Below the pieces are notes generated by a model. It had not been told where the DNA came from. It did no database searches and saw only the letters and a program-made list of their open reading frames with translations. This document shows positions 7,361-12,233 of a stretch of 12,233 bases of DNA, piece by piece (within the stretch, counting starts at the first letter, position 1; each line of letters opens with the position of its first letter). The stretch is from the NCBI GenBank assembly GCA_013140415.1, contig JABFSW010000061.1:1-12233 (forward strand). The letters are read 5' to 3'. Origin of the DNA: Nitrosarchaeum sp. Its GTDB lineage: Archaea; Thermoproteota; Nitrososphaeria; Nitrososphaerales; Nitrosopumilaceae. The translations under genes and the position numbers were made by a program.

Positions 7361-7564
7361 TCAACAAATAGCATTTCTGAGCTTAATCTTGTATTCTTGC
7401 TTTCTAGGCTTTGTTCTTAATCTATACTTACAACATGGACAAAACAGACCATTCCATTTCAGGAAAATATCACAGATTTGACATCTTTTTTGACCTGTTC
7501 CGTACCTTGATGCAATTCCATTCTTTTTTGCACGATAATTTTTGCAGATTCCCTTACACAACAT
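7361..7564 (-). CDS. 67-residue Cys-rich zinc-ribbon-like protein
   Basis: Small basic cytoplasmic protein with C3, C7, C28, C31, C42, C44, C45 and a terminal C67. The core RYGTGQKRCQICDIFLKW then GLFCPCCKYRLRTKPRK gives CxxC plus CPCC, a zinc-ribbon-like pair of knuckles in a strongly basic context (RLRTKPRK) that could touch nucleic acid. To my recollection, proteins with the GQ-x-RC-x-x-C, CPCC and LRTKPR pattern recur in Nitrosopumilus-type genomes as uncharacterised genes. The ATG is 6 nt after the stop of the upstream Cys-rich gene, so the two are in one transcript, headed by the YCII-like gene. Function is not established; zinc binding is inferred from cysteine spacing. Confidence 0.75.
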   Translation of the reverse strand: MLCKGICKNYRAKKNGIASRYGTGQKRCQICDIFLKWNGLFCPCCKYRLRTKPRKQEYKIKLRNAIC

Positions 7565-7570
7565 AATACA

Positions 7571-7717
7571 TCATAATGAATCAGTGTGACTGTGTGTCTG
7601 AATACACTCTATGTTAGCACAGCAATTACATACAGTCGATATTACCAATCGGCATTTATTGCATTTAGCAAGCTCGTTTATCTCACAGCCACAAATTCTG
7701 CACAGTTGATTATTCAT
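7571..7717 (-). CDS. 48-residue Cys-rich miniprotein, putative zinc-binding
   Basis: I take the ATG at 7717 as start, giving MNNQLCRICGCEINELA onward. A longer in-frame start at 7792 would add 25 hydrophobic residues overlapping the end of the YCII-like gene and looks unlike a real N-terminus. Nine of 48 residues are Cys (C6, C9, C11, C19, C22, C30, C32, C33, C38), with H42 and H44 near the end. CRICGC and CNKC would form one treble-clef or ribbon zinc site; CNCC with C38 and the His pair could form a second. The gene lies 34 nt after the YCII-like gene and 6 nt before the next Cys-rich gene. No promoter of its own is visible. Function unknown; a metallochaperone, regulator or protein-interaction module are all possible. 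Confidence 0.65.
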   Translation of the reverse strand: MNNQLCRICGCEINELAKCNKCRLVISTVCNCCANIECIQTHSHTDSL

Positions 7718-7751
7718 TTTATTCAGAAACAAAAGTAACAAAAATCTCAGG

Positions 7752-8066
7752 TCATGCATTAGATGACAAAAGTGAGAGAATAGGCATTGCATCCCACTGG
7801 TACATAGTATATTCTAAAATGCCAGAACAGATCTTGTCATATTTATCATAAAACTCGTTTGCTTCCTGTTCTGTTGCATCAAATACTGCCATACCTGTTG
7901 CGTTGTCATTAAATGCACCGGACAACATTATTTTTCCTGTAGACTGCCAATCATCAATTATGTCTTGTATTTGTGGAGTGATTCTTGTCAAATCATCAGG
8001 GTTTGTATTTTCTTTAAAAACACTAATCAAAACCCAAGATTTTTTTTGAATTAGTTCTTGACTCAT
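7752..8066 (-). CDS. YCII-like small protein (dimeric ferredoxin-like fold, predicted)
   Basis: 104 residues, cytoplasmic. The pattern fits a single alpha/beta ferredoxin-like domain of the dimeric alpha-beta-barrel group. A strand WVLISVFKEN (11-20) is followed by a helix to about 41. Then come GKIMLSGAFNDNATGMAVFD (44-63), typical of YCII-related proteins, helix EQEANEFYDKYD (66-77) and final strand ILEYTMYQWDAMPIL (83-97). The catalytic-type Asp-Pro of classic YciI is not obvious, so enzymatic activity is doubtful and the family assignment is by pattern only. It is the first gene of a cluster with two Cys-rich miniproteins and has a good TATA box 26 nt upstream. Physiological role unknown. 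Confidence 0.7.
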   Translation of the reverse strand: MSQELIQKKSWVLISVFKENTNPDDLTRITPQIQDIIDDWQSTGKIMLSGAFNDNATGMAVFDATEQEANEFYDKYDKICSGILEYTMYQWDAMPILSLLSSNA

Positions 8067-8092
8067 AATATGACTAGTTACATTTTGTTATT

Positions 8093-8101
8093 AAAAATAT
8101 A
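8093..8101 (-). promoter_or_regulatory. TATA box of the YCII/zinc-miniprotein cluster
   Basis: TATATTTTT on the minus strand, ending 26 nt before the ATG at 8066. It is directly preceded by GTGTTC, part of a direct repeat described separately. Confidence 0.5.
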
Positions 8102-8138
8102 GAACACTACATGCTTATATTACAATCTCATAGAACAC
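8099..8138. repeat. Direct repeat ATAGAACAC x2, 31-bp period
   Basis: ATAGAACAC at 8099-8107 and again at 8130-8138 (minus-strand GTGTTCTAT). The first copy overlaps the TATA box of the YCII-like gene and the second lies three helical turns upstream. It may be a paired regulator site; two 9-mers are also within reach of chance. Confidence 0.3.
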
Positions 8139-8185
8139 AAAAAAATAATAGCGATACAAGAACATCAAAATAATTTTTTATTGAT

Positions 8186-8542
8186 TTAACTTTGAAGATT
8201 TGATTTAGGGTTGCTAGTATTAGGATAAAGATTCAAAATTGGCTCCAAATCAGTTAATGTAATTTCAACTTTACCTATACGACTACGATATTGTTTGATT
8301 TTTTTTCCTTCAGCAGAAATTACAAATTTATCTACTTCTGCAAGTGCCAATTCTTCTAAATTAGACAAAGTTTTGTACACAGTGGATATTGAAATTTTTA
8401 ACTCATCTGCAATTTGTGTTGCATCTTTTGATTCATTTTTAATTGAAAACAATACAGCACGTGTACATACATTACTTAGAGATTCAATTATTTTTTGTGT
8501 GACATCAAATTCGCTTAGTTGAATTATGTTTGGGTTTGACAT
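8186..8542 (-). CDS. Winged-helix transcriptional regulator, second of a tandem pair
   Basis: 118 residues. The single winged-helix domain starts with FDVTQKIIESLSN. Its helix-turn-helix is ATQIADELKISISTVYKTLSNLEEL (41-65), with the recognition helix at about 51-63. The wing is EVDKFVISAEGKKIKQYRSRI (69-89). The tail ends EPILNLYPN plus nine polar residues. It resembles ArsR/TrmB-like archaeal regulators; no effector-binding Cys cluster is evident (only C26). It is about half identical (hand alignment over ~96 residues) to the gene starting 8 nt upstream, so the pair arose by tandem duplication and is co-transcribed. The promoter carries an operator-like repeat shared with the iron genes, so the pair may be the regulator of that group; this is inference. 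A T7 tract (8139-8145, minus strand) about 40 nt past the stop may end the transcript. Confidence 0.85.
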   Translation of the reverse strand: MSNPNIIQLSEFDVTQKIIESLSNVCTRAVLFSIKNESKDATQIADELKISISTVYKTLSNLEELALAEVDKFVISAEGKKIKQYRSRIGKVEITLTDLEPILNLYPNTSNPKSNLQS

Positions 8543-8550
8543 TCAAATCA

Positions 8551-8880
8551 CTAGTTTGGTACCAAATTAAGAACAGGATCAGGTTTTCTGATGGAAATAT
8601 CAGCCTTGCTTATACGACTTTTGTACATTTTGAATTTTCTTCCTTTATCAGAAATTAACCATTTTTCTACTTCAATTAGAGTAAGTTCTTCAAGGTCACT
8701 TAGTTTTTTATACACAGAACTGAGTGGAATTTTTAGTTTTTCAGATAATTCAGATGCGGTCATTCCTTTTTTTATAATTGAAAACAGGATTGCACGTGAT
8801 TCAGAATCAGCCAATGCTTCAATTACTTTTTGAGTAACATCATATTTTTTTAATTGTGGTAATGTCAAACGTCGTGTCAA
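8551..8880 (-). CDS. Winged-helix transcriptional regulator, first of a tandem pair
   Basis: 109 residues. The layout matches its downstream paralogue. YDVTQKVIEALADSESRAIL opens the domain. The helix-turn-helix TASELSEKLKIPLSSVYKKL (41-60) is followed by SDLEELTLIEVEKW. A basic wing with KGRKFKMYKSRISK (79-92) comes next, and the tail ends PDPVLNLVPN. The shared LNLxPN tail and VTQK start suggest a distinct small family, possibly forming homo- or heterodimers. It has its own TTTAAATA box 24 nt before the ATG. An inverted repeat TTCCA-N6-TGGAA lies directly after the cbtA stop, suggesting autoregulation. It lies 70 nt downstream of cbtA, so partial read-through from the cobalt operon is possible. 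The ligand is unknown. Confidence 0.85.
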   Translation of the reverse strand: MTRRLTLPQLKKYDVTQKVIEALADSESRAILFSIIKKGMTASELSEKLKIPLSSVYKKLSDLEELTLIEVEKWLISDKGRKFKMYKSRISKADISIRKPDPVLNLVPN

Positions 8881-8904
8881 TTAGATTAAAAAGTAATACA
8901 GAGT

Positions 8905-8912
8905 TATTTAAA
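8905..8912 (-). promoter_or_regulatory. TATA box of the regulator pair
   Basis: TTTAAATA on the minus strand, ending 24 nt before the ATG at 8880. It is identical to the FTR1 and cbtB boxes and shows the regulators can be transcribed apart from cbtBA. Confidence 0.6.
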
Positions 8913-8928
8913 TCACGTTGCATCATTC

Positions 8929-8950
8929 TCGTTCCAGAGACTTGGAATAT
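8929..8950 (-). promoter_or_regulatory. Operator-like TTCCA-N6-TGGAA site
   Basis: Minus-strand ATTCCAAGTCTCTGGAAC, with a perfect 5-bp-arm inverted repeat and a 6-nt spacer. Over 22 positions it agrees with the FTR1 operator at 15, including AAGT at the left of the spacer. It starts right after the cbtA stop and ends 16 nt upstream of the regulator TATA box. Confidence 0.5.
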
Positions 8951-9676
8951 CTAATTAAACGGAATGATTTCTTTATGAGGTTTGTAGTGATGCCACAAAG
9001 AGCCCAAAATAACACCCAATGAAAGCCAATAAAGAGAGACAGTAAATGCGGACATTATTCTAAAATTATTAACTAAATCCATAGGAGCAGTAATTTGGTC
9101 AGGGTTTTCAGGCATTACAACAAATGCTATTCCAATAAATGCCGCATATCCTACAACAGCAACAAGTTTTTTCGTTTTTAGTTTTTTAGATAGCTTGTAA
9201 AATCCAACAGCGCCAAATCCAGAAATTGCAATAAATACCAAATAAAGAATTCCACGCAAAACTACAGTTTCAGGATCACCTACAGTTGGAGGATTTGCAG
9301 GATATTTCAAAAAGGGAATAAAGTAAATCATCAACCACATTATTCCTGCCAAAACTAGAGCTTTTTTGATATCTGTGTTTCCAGGAAGAGAGTTTCTTGA
9401 AAGTGCAAAAATAATTCCAAATAAAGCACCAATAGAAATACCAAGAATTCCACCTGCAAGAACTTGTCCGCTCTTTTGCCACATTCTATACCCATCATAT
9501 TTTATCCAAAATTCGGGAGTGTCTTTTTCTTCACCTGATGCAAACAGATGTTGATTTTCAATTCCAATTGCCTGATCAAGAGAAGGCTCAACAAAGATGA
9601 GATTCATACCACCGTGAATAAATCCAGCGGCAGCGCCAGAAGCTATGACAATTAGAATAAAAAGAAATGTTTTCAT
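8951..9676 (-). CDS. cbtA: CbtA, predicted cobalt transporter membrane subunit
   Basis: 241 residues with about six hydrophobic helices (roughly 3-24, 70-92, 105-122, 138-160, 169-188, 206-228). Family hallmarks: an N-terminal helix followed by the extracytoplasmic loop NLIFVEPSLDQAIGIE; YRMWQKSGQVLAGG (63-76); and PFLKYPANPPTVGDPETV (121-138), the best-conserved CbtA signature, where FLKYPANPPTVG sits at a membrane boundary. The family is predicted to take up cobalt and is commonly linked with B12 riboswitches and cobalamin genes in bacteria. Transport is inferred from that linkage, not from biochemistry known to me. Nitrosopumilus-type archaea make cobalamin, so cobalt demand is expected. 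The ATG is 12 nt after the cbtB stop, with a purine-rich AGGGGT shortly upstream that could serve as ribosome-binding site. Confidence 0.9.
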   Translation of the reverse strand: MKTFLFILIVIASGAAAGFIHGGMNLIFVEPSLDQAIGIENQHLFASGEEKDTPEFWIKYDGYRMWQKSGQVLAGGILGISIGALFGIIFALSRNSLPGNTDIKKALVLAGIMWLMIYFIPFLKYPANPPTVGDPETVVLRGILYLVFIAISGFGAVGFYKLSKKLKTKKLVAVVGYAAFIGIAFVVMPENPDQITAPMDLVNNFRIMSAFTVSLYWLSLGVILGSLWHHYKPHKEIIPFN

Positions 9677-9688
9677 CAGGTTAAACCC

Positions 9689-9904
9689 CTAGTGACAAGG
9701 AAAGCCAGCAGCGTGTCTCATATCATGAGTAAGTTCATGGAGGTAAAGGTCTTGAAATGCTTCTTCACCATAAACTAGACTAAAGATATGTCCCTGGTCA
9801 AATCCAACAACAAATAATCCTGCTACAAAAATAATAGCTAATGCCACAATTGCAGTAACCGGAACACCATTCTTAGATACATTGATTTGTCTTGATTGAG
9901 ACAT
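9689..9904 (-). CDS. cbtB: CbtB, small cobalt transporter subunit
   Basis: 71 residues with one membrane helix (about 16-37) and a His-rich extracytoplasmic C-terminus: HELTHDMRHAAGFPCH, giving H56, H60, H64, C70 and H71, plus H39 nearer the membrane. The ending HDxRHxxGxPCH is the typical CbtB signature and presumably binds the metal before CbtA moves it. The length is normal for the family. It is the first gene of cbtBA, with a leaderless-type promoter (21 nt from TATA to ATG). A perfect 17-bp palindrome sits next to the TATA box, implying metal-responsive control. No cobalamin riboswitch is possible in so short a leader. It is transcribed divergently from the response-regulator gene. Confidence 0.92.
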   Translation of the reverse strand: MSQSRQINVSKNGVPVTAIVALAIIFVAGLFVVGFDQGHIFSLVYGEEAFQDLYLHELTHDMRHAAGFPCH

Positions 9905-9925
9905 GTGGTTTCTCTTGATTGAATG

Positions 9926-9933
9926 TATTTAAA
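9926..9933 (-). promoter_or_regulatory. TATA box of cbtBA
   Basis: TTTAAATA on the minus strand, ending 21 nt before the cbtB ATG, fitting a leaderless mRNA. Confidence 0.65.
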
Positions 9934-9936
9934 TTC

Positions 9937-9953
9937 TTGGACAATTTGTCCAA
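9937..9953 (-). promoter_or_regulatory. Palindromic operator TTGGACAATTTGTCCAA at cbtBA promoter
   Basis: A perfect inverted repeat with 8-bp arms around one central base, 3 bp upstream of the cbtB TATA box and overlapping where TFB (BRE) would bind. A 14/17 match sits in the same place at the promoter of the DUF4443-like regulator (10852-10868). It also lies about 100 bp upstream of the divergent response-regulator gene. Confidence 0.6.
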
Positions 9954-10002
9954 TTAATAAAGAGAAATTATTCCACGCTCAAATGGTAAATGTCATTTCC
10001 AA

Positions 10003-10036
10003 ATTTGACATACAGATGCTTTTGTGATATTTGACA
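10003..10036. repeat. Direct repeat ATTTGACA x2 before the response-regulator gene
   Basis: ATTTGACA at 10003-10010 and 10029-10036, period 26 bp. The first copy is also the right side of ATGTCA-N10-TGACAT (9990-10011). The TATA box here is unclear (GATATTT at 10026-10032 is the best candidate, 20 nt before the ATG). Possible regulator site; weak. Confidence 0.25.
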
Positions 10037-10052
10037 GTGTGAGAATTATAAA

Positions 10053-10808
10053 ATGAGTAATTCAAAATTCGACTTTAATCATGTAAGATATAAAAATCAA
10101 ATATCACAGATTATCGAAATATCATTAATAGATCAATACGGAACAAATGGGTACAAATCAATTATTAAAACAATGATGAAAGAATGTGGAAAATCGGAAA
10201 AAGAGATTACTGGAAATTATGGATTATTTGCAAATATGGTACAGGTGGTTTTTGGAAGAGTCGGTGATACAAAAATTCTTGATCCAATAAAAATGGAAAT
10301 CAACAGAATTGAAATAAATAAAACAAATACAGACATAATAGAAGTTCCAAATACACAAACCAAACAGATGAGAGTACTTATTGCAGACGATGAGCCACAT
10401 TTATTAGAAATATATCGAGATTGGCTAAAGTTAGATAATAGACATGTAATAACAGCAGAAAACGGACAAAAGTGTCTAGAAATTTATCGTGCACATTCAA
10501 AATTAAATCAATTACAAAATTATTTTGATGTTGTAATATTAGATCACAACATGCCAATATTAAATGGATTACAAACAGCTATGGAAATTCTAAAGATAAA
10601 CTCGAATCAACGAATAATTTTTGCATCAGGTTATATTGAAAATATAGTATTAGACTCATTAACAGAAATCAACAAGGCAATAGAAGTAATCAAAAAGCCA
10701 TTTTCAATAGAAGCACTAGATGATATGATCAATAATAAAACATTATTAAATAAATTCGAAGAGATTAATTCAAATCAAAAAGAAGAAAATATTTCTGTAA
10801 GGTATTAA
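10053..10808 (+). CDS. Response regulator: unnamed N-terminal domain plus REC receiver domain
   Basis: 251 residues, cytoplasmic. Residues ~10-85 form a helical domain with IIEISLIDQYGTNGYKSI, then GKSEKEITGNYGLFANMVQV and VFGRVGDTKILDPI. I do not recognise it firmly; it may be one of the Nitrosopumilus-type output domains described for archaeal response regulators. After a linker, residues 106-228 are a canonical receiver domain: RVLIADDE with acidic pair D112/D113, phosphoacceptor D164 in VVILDHNMPILNG, the switch Ser/Thr position S192 in FASGY, and K215 followed by P216. All key receiver residues are present, so phosphorylation by a histidine kinase is expected; no kinase is in the window. 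Having the putative output domain first is the reverse of the usual order. It is divergent from cbtBA, 148 nt apart, so may share control. Confidence 0.88.
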   Translation: MSNSKFDFNHVRYKNQISQIIEISLIDQYGTNGYKSIIKTMMKECGKSEKEITGNYGLFANMVQVVFGRVGDTKILDPIKMEINRIEINKTNTDIIEVPNTQTKQMRVLIADDEPHLLEIYRDWLKLDNRHVITAENGQKCLEIYRAHSKLNQLQNYFDVVILDHNMPILNGLQTAMEILKINSNQRIIFASGYIENIVLDSLTEINKAIEVIKKPFSIEALDDMINNKTLLNKFEEINSNQKEENISVRY

Positions 10809-10851
10809 AATGCAATGGAAATTTTAAATAAATATAACCATAAATAGCGAG

Positions 10852-10868
10852 ATAGACAATTTATCCAA
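10852..10868 (+). promoter_or_regulatory. Second copy of the cbtB-type operator
   Basis: ATAGACAATTTATCCAA matches the cbtB palindrome at 14 of 17 positions and directly abuts the TATA box TTTATATA (10869-10876). The left arm is less palindromic than at cbtB. Confidence 0.45.
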
Positions 10869-10876
10869 TTTATATA
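10869..10876 (+). promoter_or_regulatory. TATA box of the DUF4443-like regulator
   Basis: TTTATATA, within TTTATATATAAT. By the spacing used elsewhere in this window, transcription should begin at about 10898-10904, where the coding frame is already open and a CTG codon stands at 10898. Confidence 0.55.
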
Positions 10877-10897
10877 TAATTACAAACAAGAAAAACT

Positions 10898-11527
10898 CTG
10901 CGCAAAAACATTCAGGCTTTACAAGATATAGTATCTAGAAAGGGCTCAAGCAAAGTTCTCACATTTAGTATTCCACATGTACTCAAGGCATTACAATTGT
11001 TAACTAAAGAAAGATTTGTCAGTAGAGCAACGTTTGGAAAAGAAATTCATTTAGGAGAAGGCGCAGTCAAGACGTTAATTTTACATCTAAAAGAAGCAAG
11101 GTTAGCTGATTCAACAAAATCAGGGACTTTTCTTACGGAAAAAGGGCACAAATTAACAAATCAAATACAGAGTGCAATTCCCAGAGAATGTAAAATTAAA
11201 AAAGGCGGTATCATTCAAGGCAGATACAATCATGCAATTTTACTCAAAAACTATTCTATGACAATCAAAACAGGACTAGAACAAAGAGACTATGCAATTT
11301 TGTATGGCTCTTCAGGATGCACCACAATGATATGCAAAAATAAAAAATTAGTTTTTCCAGGGGATGAAAAAGAGTGTTTCATAGAAGATGTGAAAACGGG
11401 AAACTATCTTTTAGAAAATTTATGTCCGGATGAAGGCGATGTGATAATAATCTCGTCATCAGATGATCCGTTTGTAGCAGAGATATCTGCAAAAAACTCT
11501 GCGTTATGGACTTTGGCATCTGTTTAA
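10898..11527 (+). CDS. Winged-helix regulator with DUF4443-like C-terminal domain, probable non-ATG start
   Basis: The frame is open from 10880 to the TAA at 11527, with no ATG or GTG before the homologous-looking region. TTG at 10997 would cut off the first winged-helix segment (SRKGSSKVLTFSIPHVLKAL). I prefer CTG at 10898, exactly 21 nt after the TATA box as in cbtB, giving 209 residues. Residues ~14-85 are a winged helix ending in LADSTKSGTFLTEKG, like DtxR/MarR-type wings. The rest (GRYNHAILLKNY, LEQRDYAILYGSSGCTTMI, NKKLVFPGDEK, DVIIISSSDDPFVAEISA) resembles the archaeal DUF4443 domain; assignment is from memory. Five Cys (C98, C141, C146, C160, C176) could be metal or redox ligands. The shared operator at its own promoter and at cbtB makes it a candidate regulator of cobalt uptake. 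Confidence 0.72.
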   Translation: MRKNIQALQDIVSRKGSSKVLTFSIPHVLKALQLLTKERFVSRATFGKEIHLGEGAVKTLILHLKEARLADSTKSGTFLTEKGHKLTNQIQSAIPRECKIKKGGIIQGRYNHAILLKNYSMTIKTGLEQRDYAILYGSSGCTTMICKNKKLVFPGDEKECFIEDVKTGNYLLENLCPDEGDVIIISSSDDPFVAEISAKNSALWTLASV

Positions 11528-11569
11528 TGTAAGGAAACTATTTACTAGAAAAAAAGCTTCAGCAAAATA

Positions 11570-12214
11570 ATGAAAAAGATCTACTTGTTTGCAATTCCAA
11601 TAGTCATAGGAATACTAACAGGCATGCTTTTGGCATTTTATTCCCCATCAGAAGATGATTCAAAACTATTGACTGAATCAAAATTAATTCAAAATGGCTC
11701 ACCAATTACTGGAAATCCATCTGCAACAACTACAATTGTAGAATGGGGAGATTACCAGTGTACCTTTTGTTATAAATTTCATCAAAGCACTCTGAATACA
11801 ATTAAACAAGATTTTATTGAAACAGGAAAAGTAAAACTAGTATTCAAAGACTTTCCACTTAATGGACCTGACTCAGTTTTAGCCGCCGAAGCAGCGCATT
11901 GTGCTCAAGATCAAGGAAAATATTGGCAATATCACGACGAATTATACAAGAATTGGGGAGGCGAAAGAACAGGATGGATCACTCGTGATTCATTAGACAA
12001 ATTTGCTACAACAGTAAATTTGGATTTAGAGAAATTTGATAAATGTCTTGATGATCACAAATATCTAGAAAGAGTAAATCAGATGTATGAATTTGGTAAA
12101 GAAATTGGAATTGATGCAACACCATCTTTTTTGGTTTTCAATAATGAAAAAATAATCAAAATAACAGGCAATCAACCGCTAGAAGTCTTTCTAAAGTCTC
12201 TTGGTGAATTATAA
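11570..12214 (+). CDS. Membrane-anchored DsbA-family thiol oxidoreductase
   Basis: 214 residues. An N-terminal uncleaved-type membrane anchor (4-23) is followed by a linker to about residue 45. A thioredoxin-fold DsbA/DSBA-like domain with helical insertion follows: strand TTTIVEWGDYQ, active site CTFC (C64, C67), then VKLVFKDFPLNGPDSVLAAE typical of this family. The inserted helical part is ~105-170, and the cis-Pro loop is ATPS with P185. Extra C111 and C159 are positioned to pair across the helical insert. It acts on the outer face of the membrane, forming or isomerising disulfides in exported proteins. Nitrosopumilus-type archaea carry many such genes. It lies 42 nt after the DUF4443-like gene; read-through is possible, since no strong TATA box is visible in the gap. 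Confidence 0.92.
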   Translation: MKKIYLFAIPIVIGILTGMLLAFYSPSEDDSKLLTESKLIQNGSPITGNPSATTTIVEWGDYQCTFCYKFHQSTLNTIKQDFIETGKVKLVFKDFPLNGPDSVLAAEAAHCAQDQGKYWQYHDELYKNWGGERTGWITRDSLDKFATTVNLDLEKFDKCLDDHKYLERVNQMYEFGKEIGIDATPSFLVFNNEKIIKITGNQPLEVFLKSLGEL

Positions 12215-12233
12215 TTTTAGTGAGATAAAGAAT

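Noticed and set aside
7718..7792. 25-codon upstream extension of the 48-residue Cys-rich gene
   Set aside because: It would overlap the end of the YCII-like gene and add a stretch like FLLLLFLNK that does not fit a small zinc protein; the internal ATG at 7717 is a better start.
8295..8833. Plus-strand open frames antisense to both winged-helix genes
   Set aside because: They appear at matching places in the two paralogues because the genes are similar; the Ser-rich products look like reverse-strand readings of the HTH coding sequence.
9905..10052. Possible cobalamin riboswitch upstream of cbtBA
   Set aside because: The TATA box is 21 nt from the ATG, leaving no room for an aptamer, and no B12-box-like sequence is visible.
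10997..10999. TTG as the start of the DUF4443-like regulator
   Set aside because: It would remove the first helices of the winged-helix domain and leave a ~97-nt leader unlike any neighbour; the upstream open frame reads as protein. Kept only as the fallback.

Overview
The window looks like chromosomal sequence from an ammonia-oxidising archaeon of the Nitrosopumilus type (Thaumarchaeota/Nitrososphaerota). The evidence is the AT-rich composition, the archaeal-style PurP, proteins ending in PEFG-CTERM anchors, a TM-anchored DsbA-like thioredoxin, a CbtAB cobalt transporter, and TATA boxes (TTTAAATA, TATATTTTT, TTTATATA) lying 21-27 nt before start codons, as in leaderless archaeal transcripts. 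I see no mobile element, CRISPR array, tRNA or rRNA, and no clear sign of recent transfer.

Layout. Positions 1-768 (+) hold the 3' end of purP (purine synthesis). It converges on, and overlaps by 11 nt, a small PEFG-CTERM surface protein (758-1252, -); upstream of that is a 33-residue Cys/His miniprotein (1271-1372, -). Positions 1482-7035 (-) form an iron-uptake block. A PEFG-anchored extracytoplasmic protein (5914-7035) has its own promoter and terminator. It is followed by an FTR1-type iron permease with a long N-terminal extracytoplasmic part built from the same helical module (3592-5802), and this overlaps by 8 nt a hydantoinase/oxoprolinase-family ATPase (1482-3599). The 325-nt gap at 7036-7360 contains a candidate small structured RNA. 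Positions 7361-8066 (-) are a three-gene cluster: a YCII-like protein and two Cys-rich zinc-binding miniproteins. Positions 8186-9904 (-) hold cbtB-cbtA followed by two tandem paralogous winged-helix regulators. The right part (+) has a response regulator with an N-terminal domain I cannot name, a winged-helix/DUF4443-like regulator with no normal start codon, and a DsbA-like oxidoreductase.

How it fits together. The block is mostly metal uptake (iron, cobalt), metal-binding small proteins and transcription factors. Two shared operator-like motifs tie it together. TTCYA-N6-TRGAA occurs just upstream of the TATA boxes of the FTR1 operon, of its PEFG-anchored partner and of the regulator pair. 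A second motif, TTGGACAATTTGTCCAA, abuts the cbtBA TATA box, and a 14/17 copy abuts the TATA box of the DUF4443-like regulator. This suggests two local metal regulons, each containing a candidate regulator gene. That is inference from sequence position and has not been tested.
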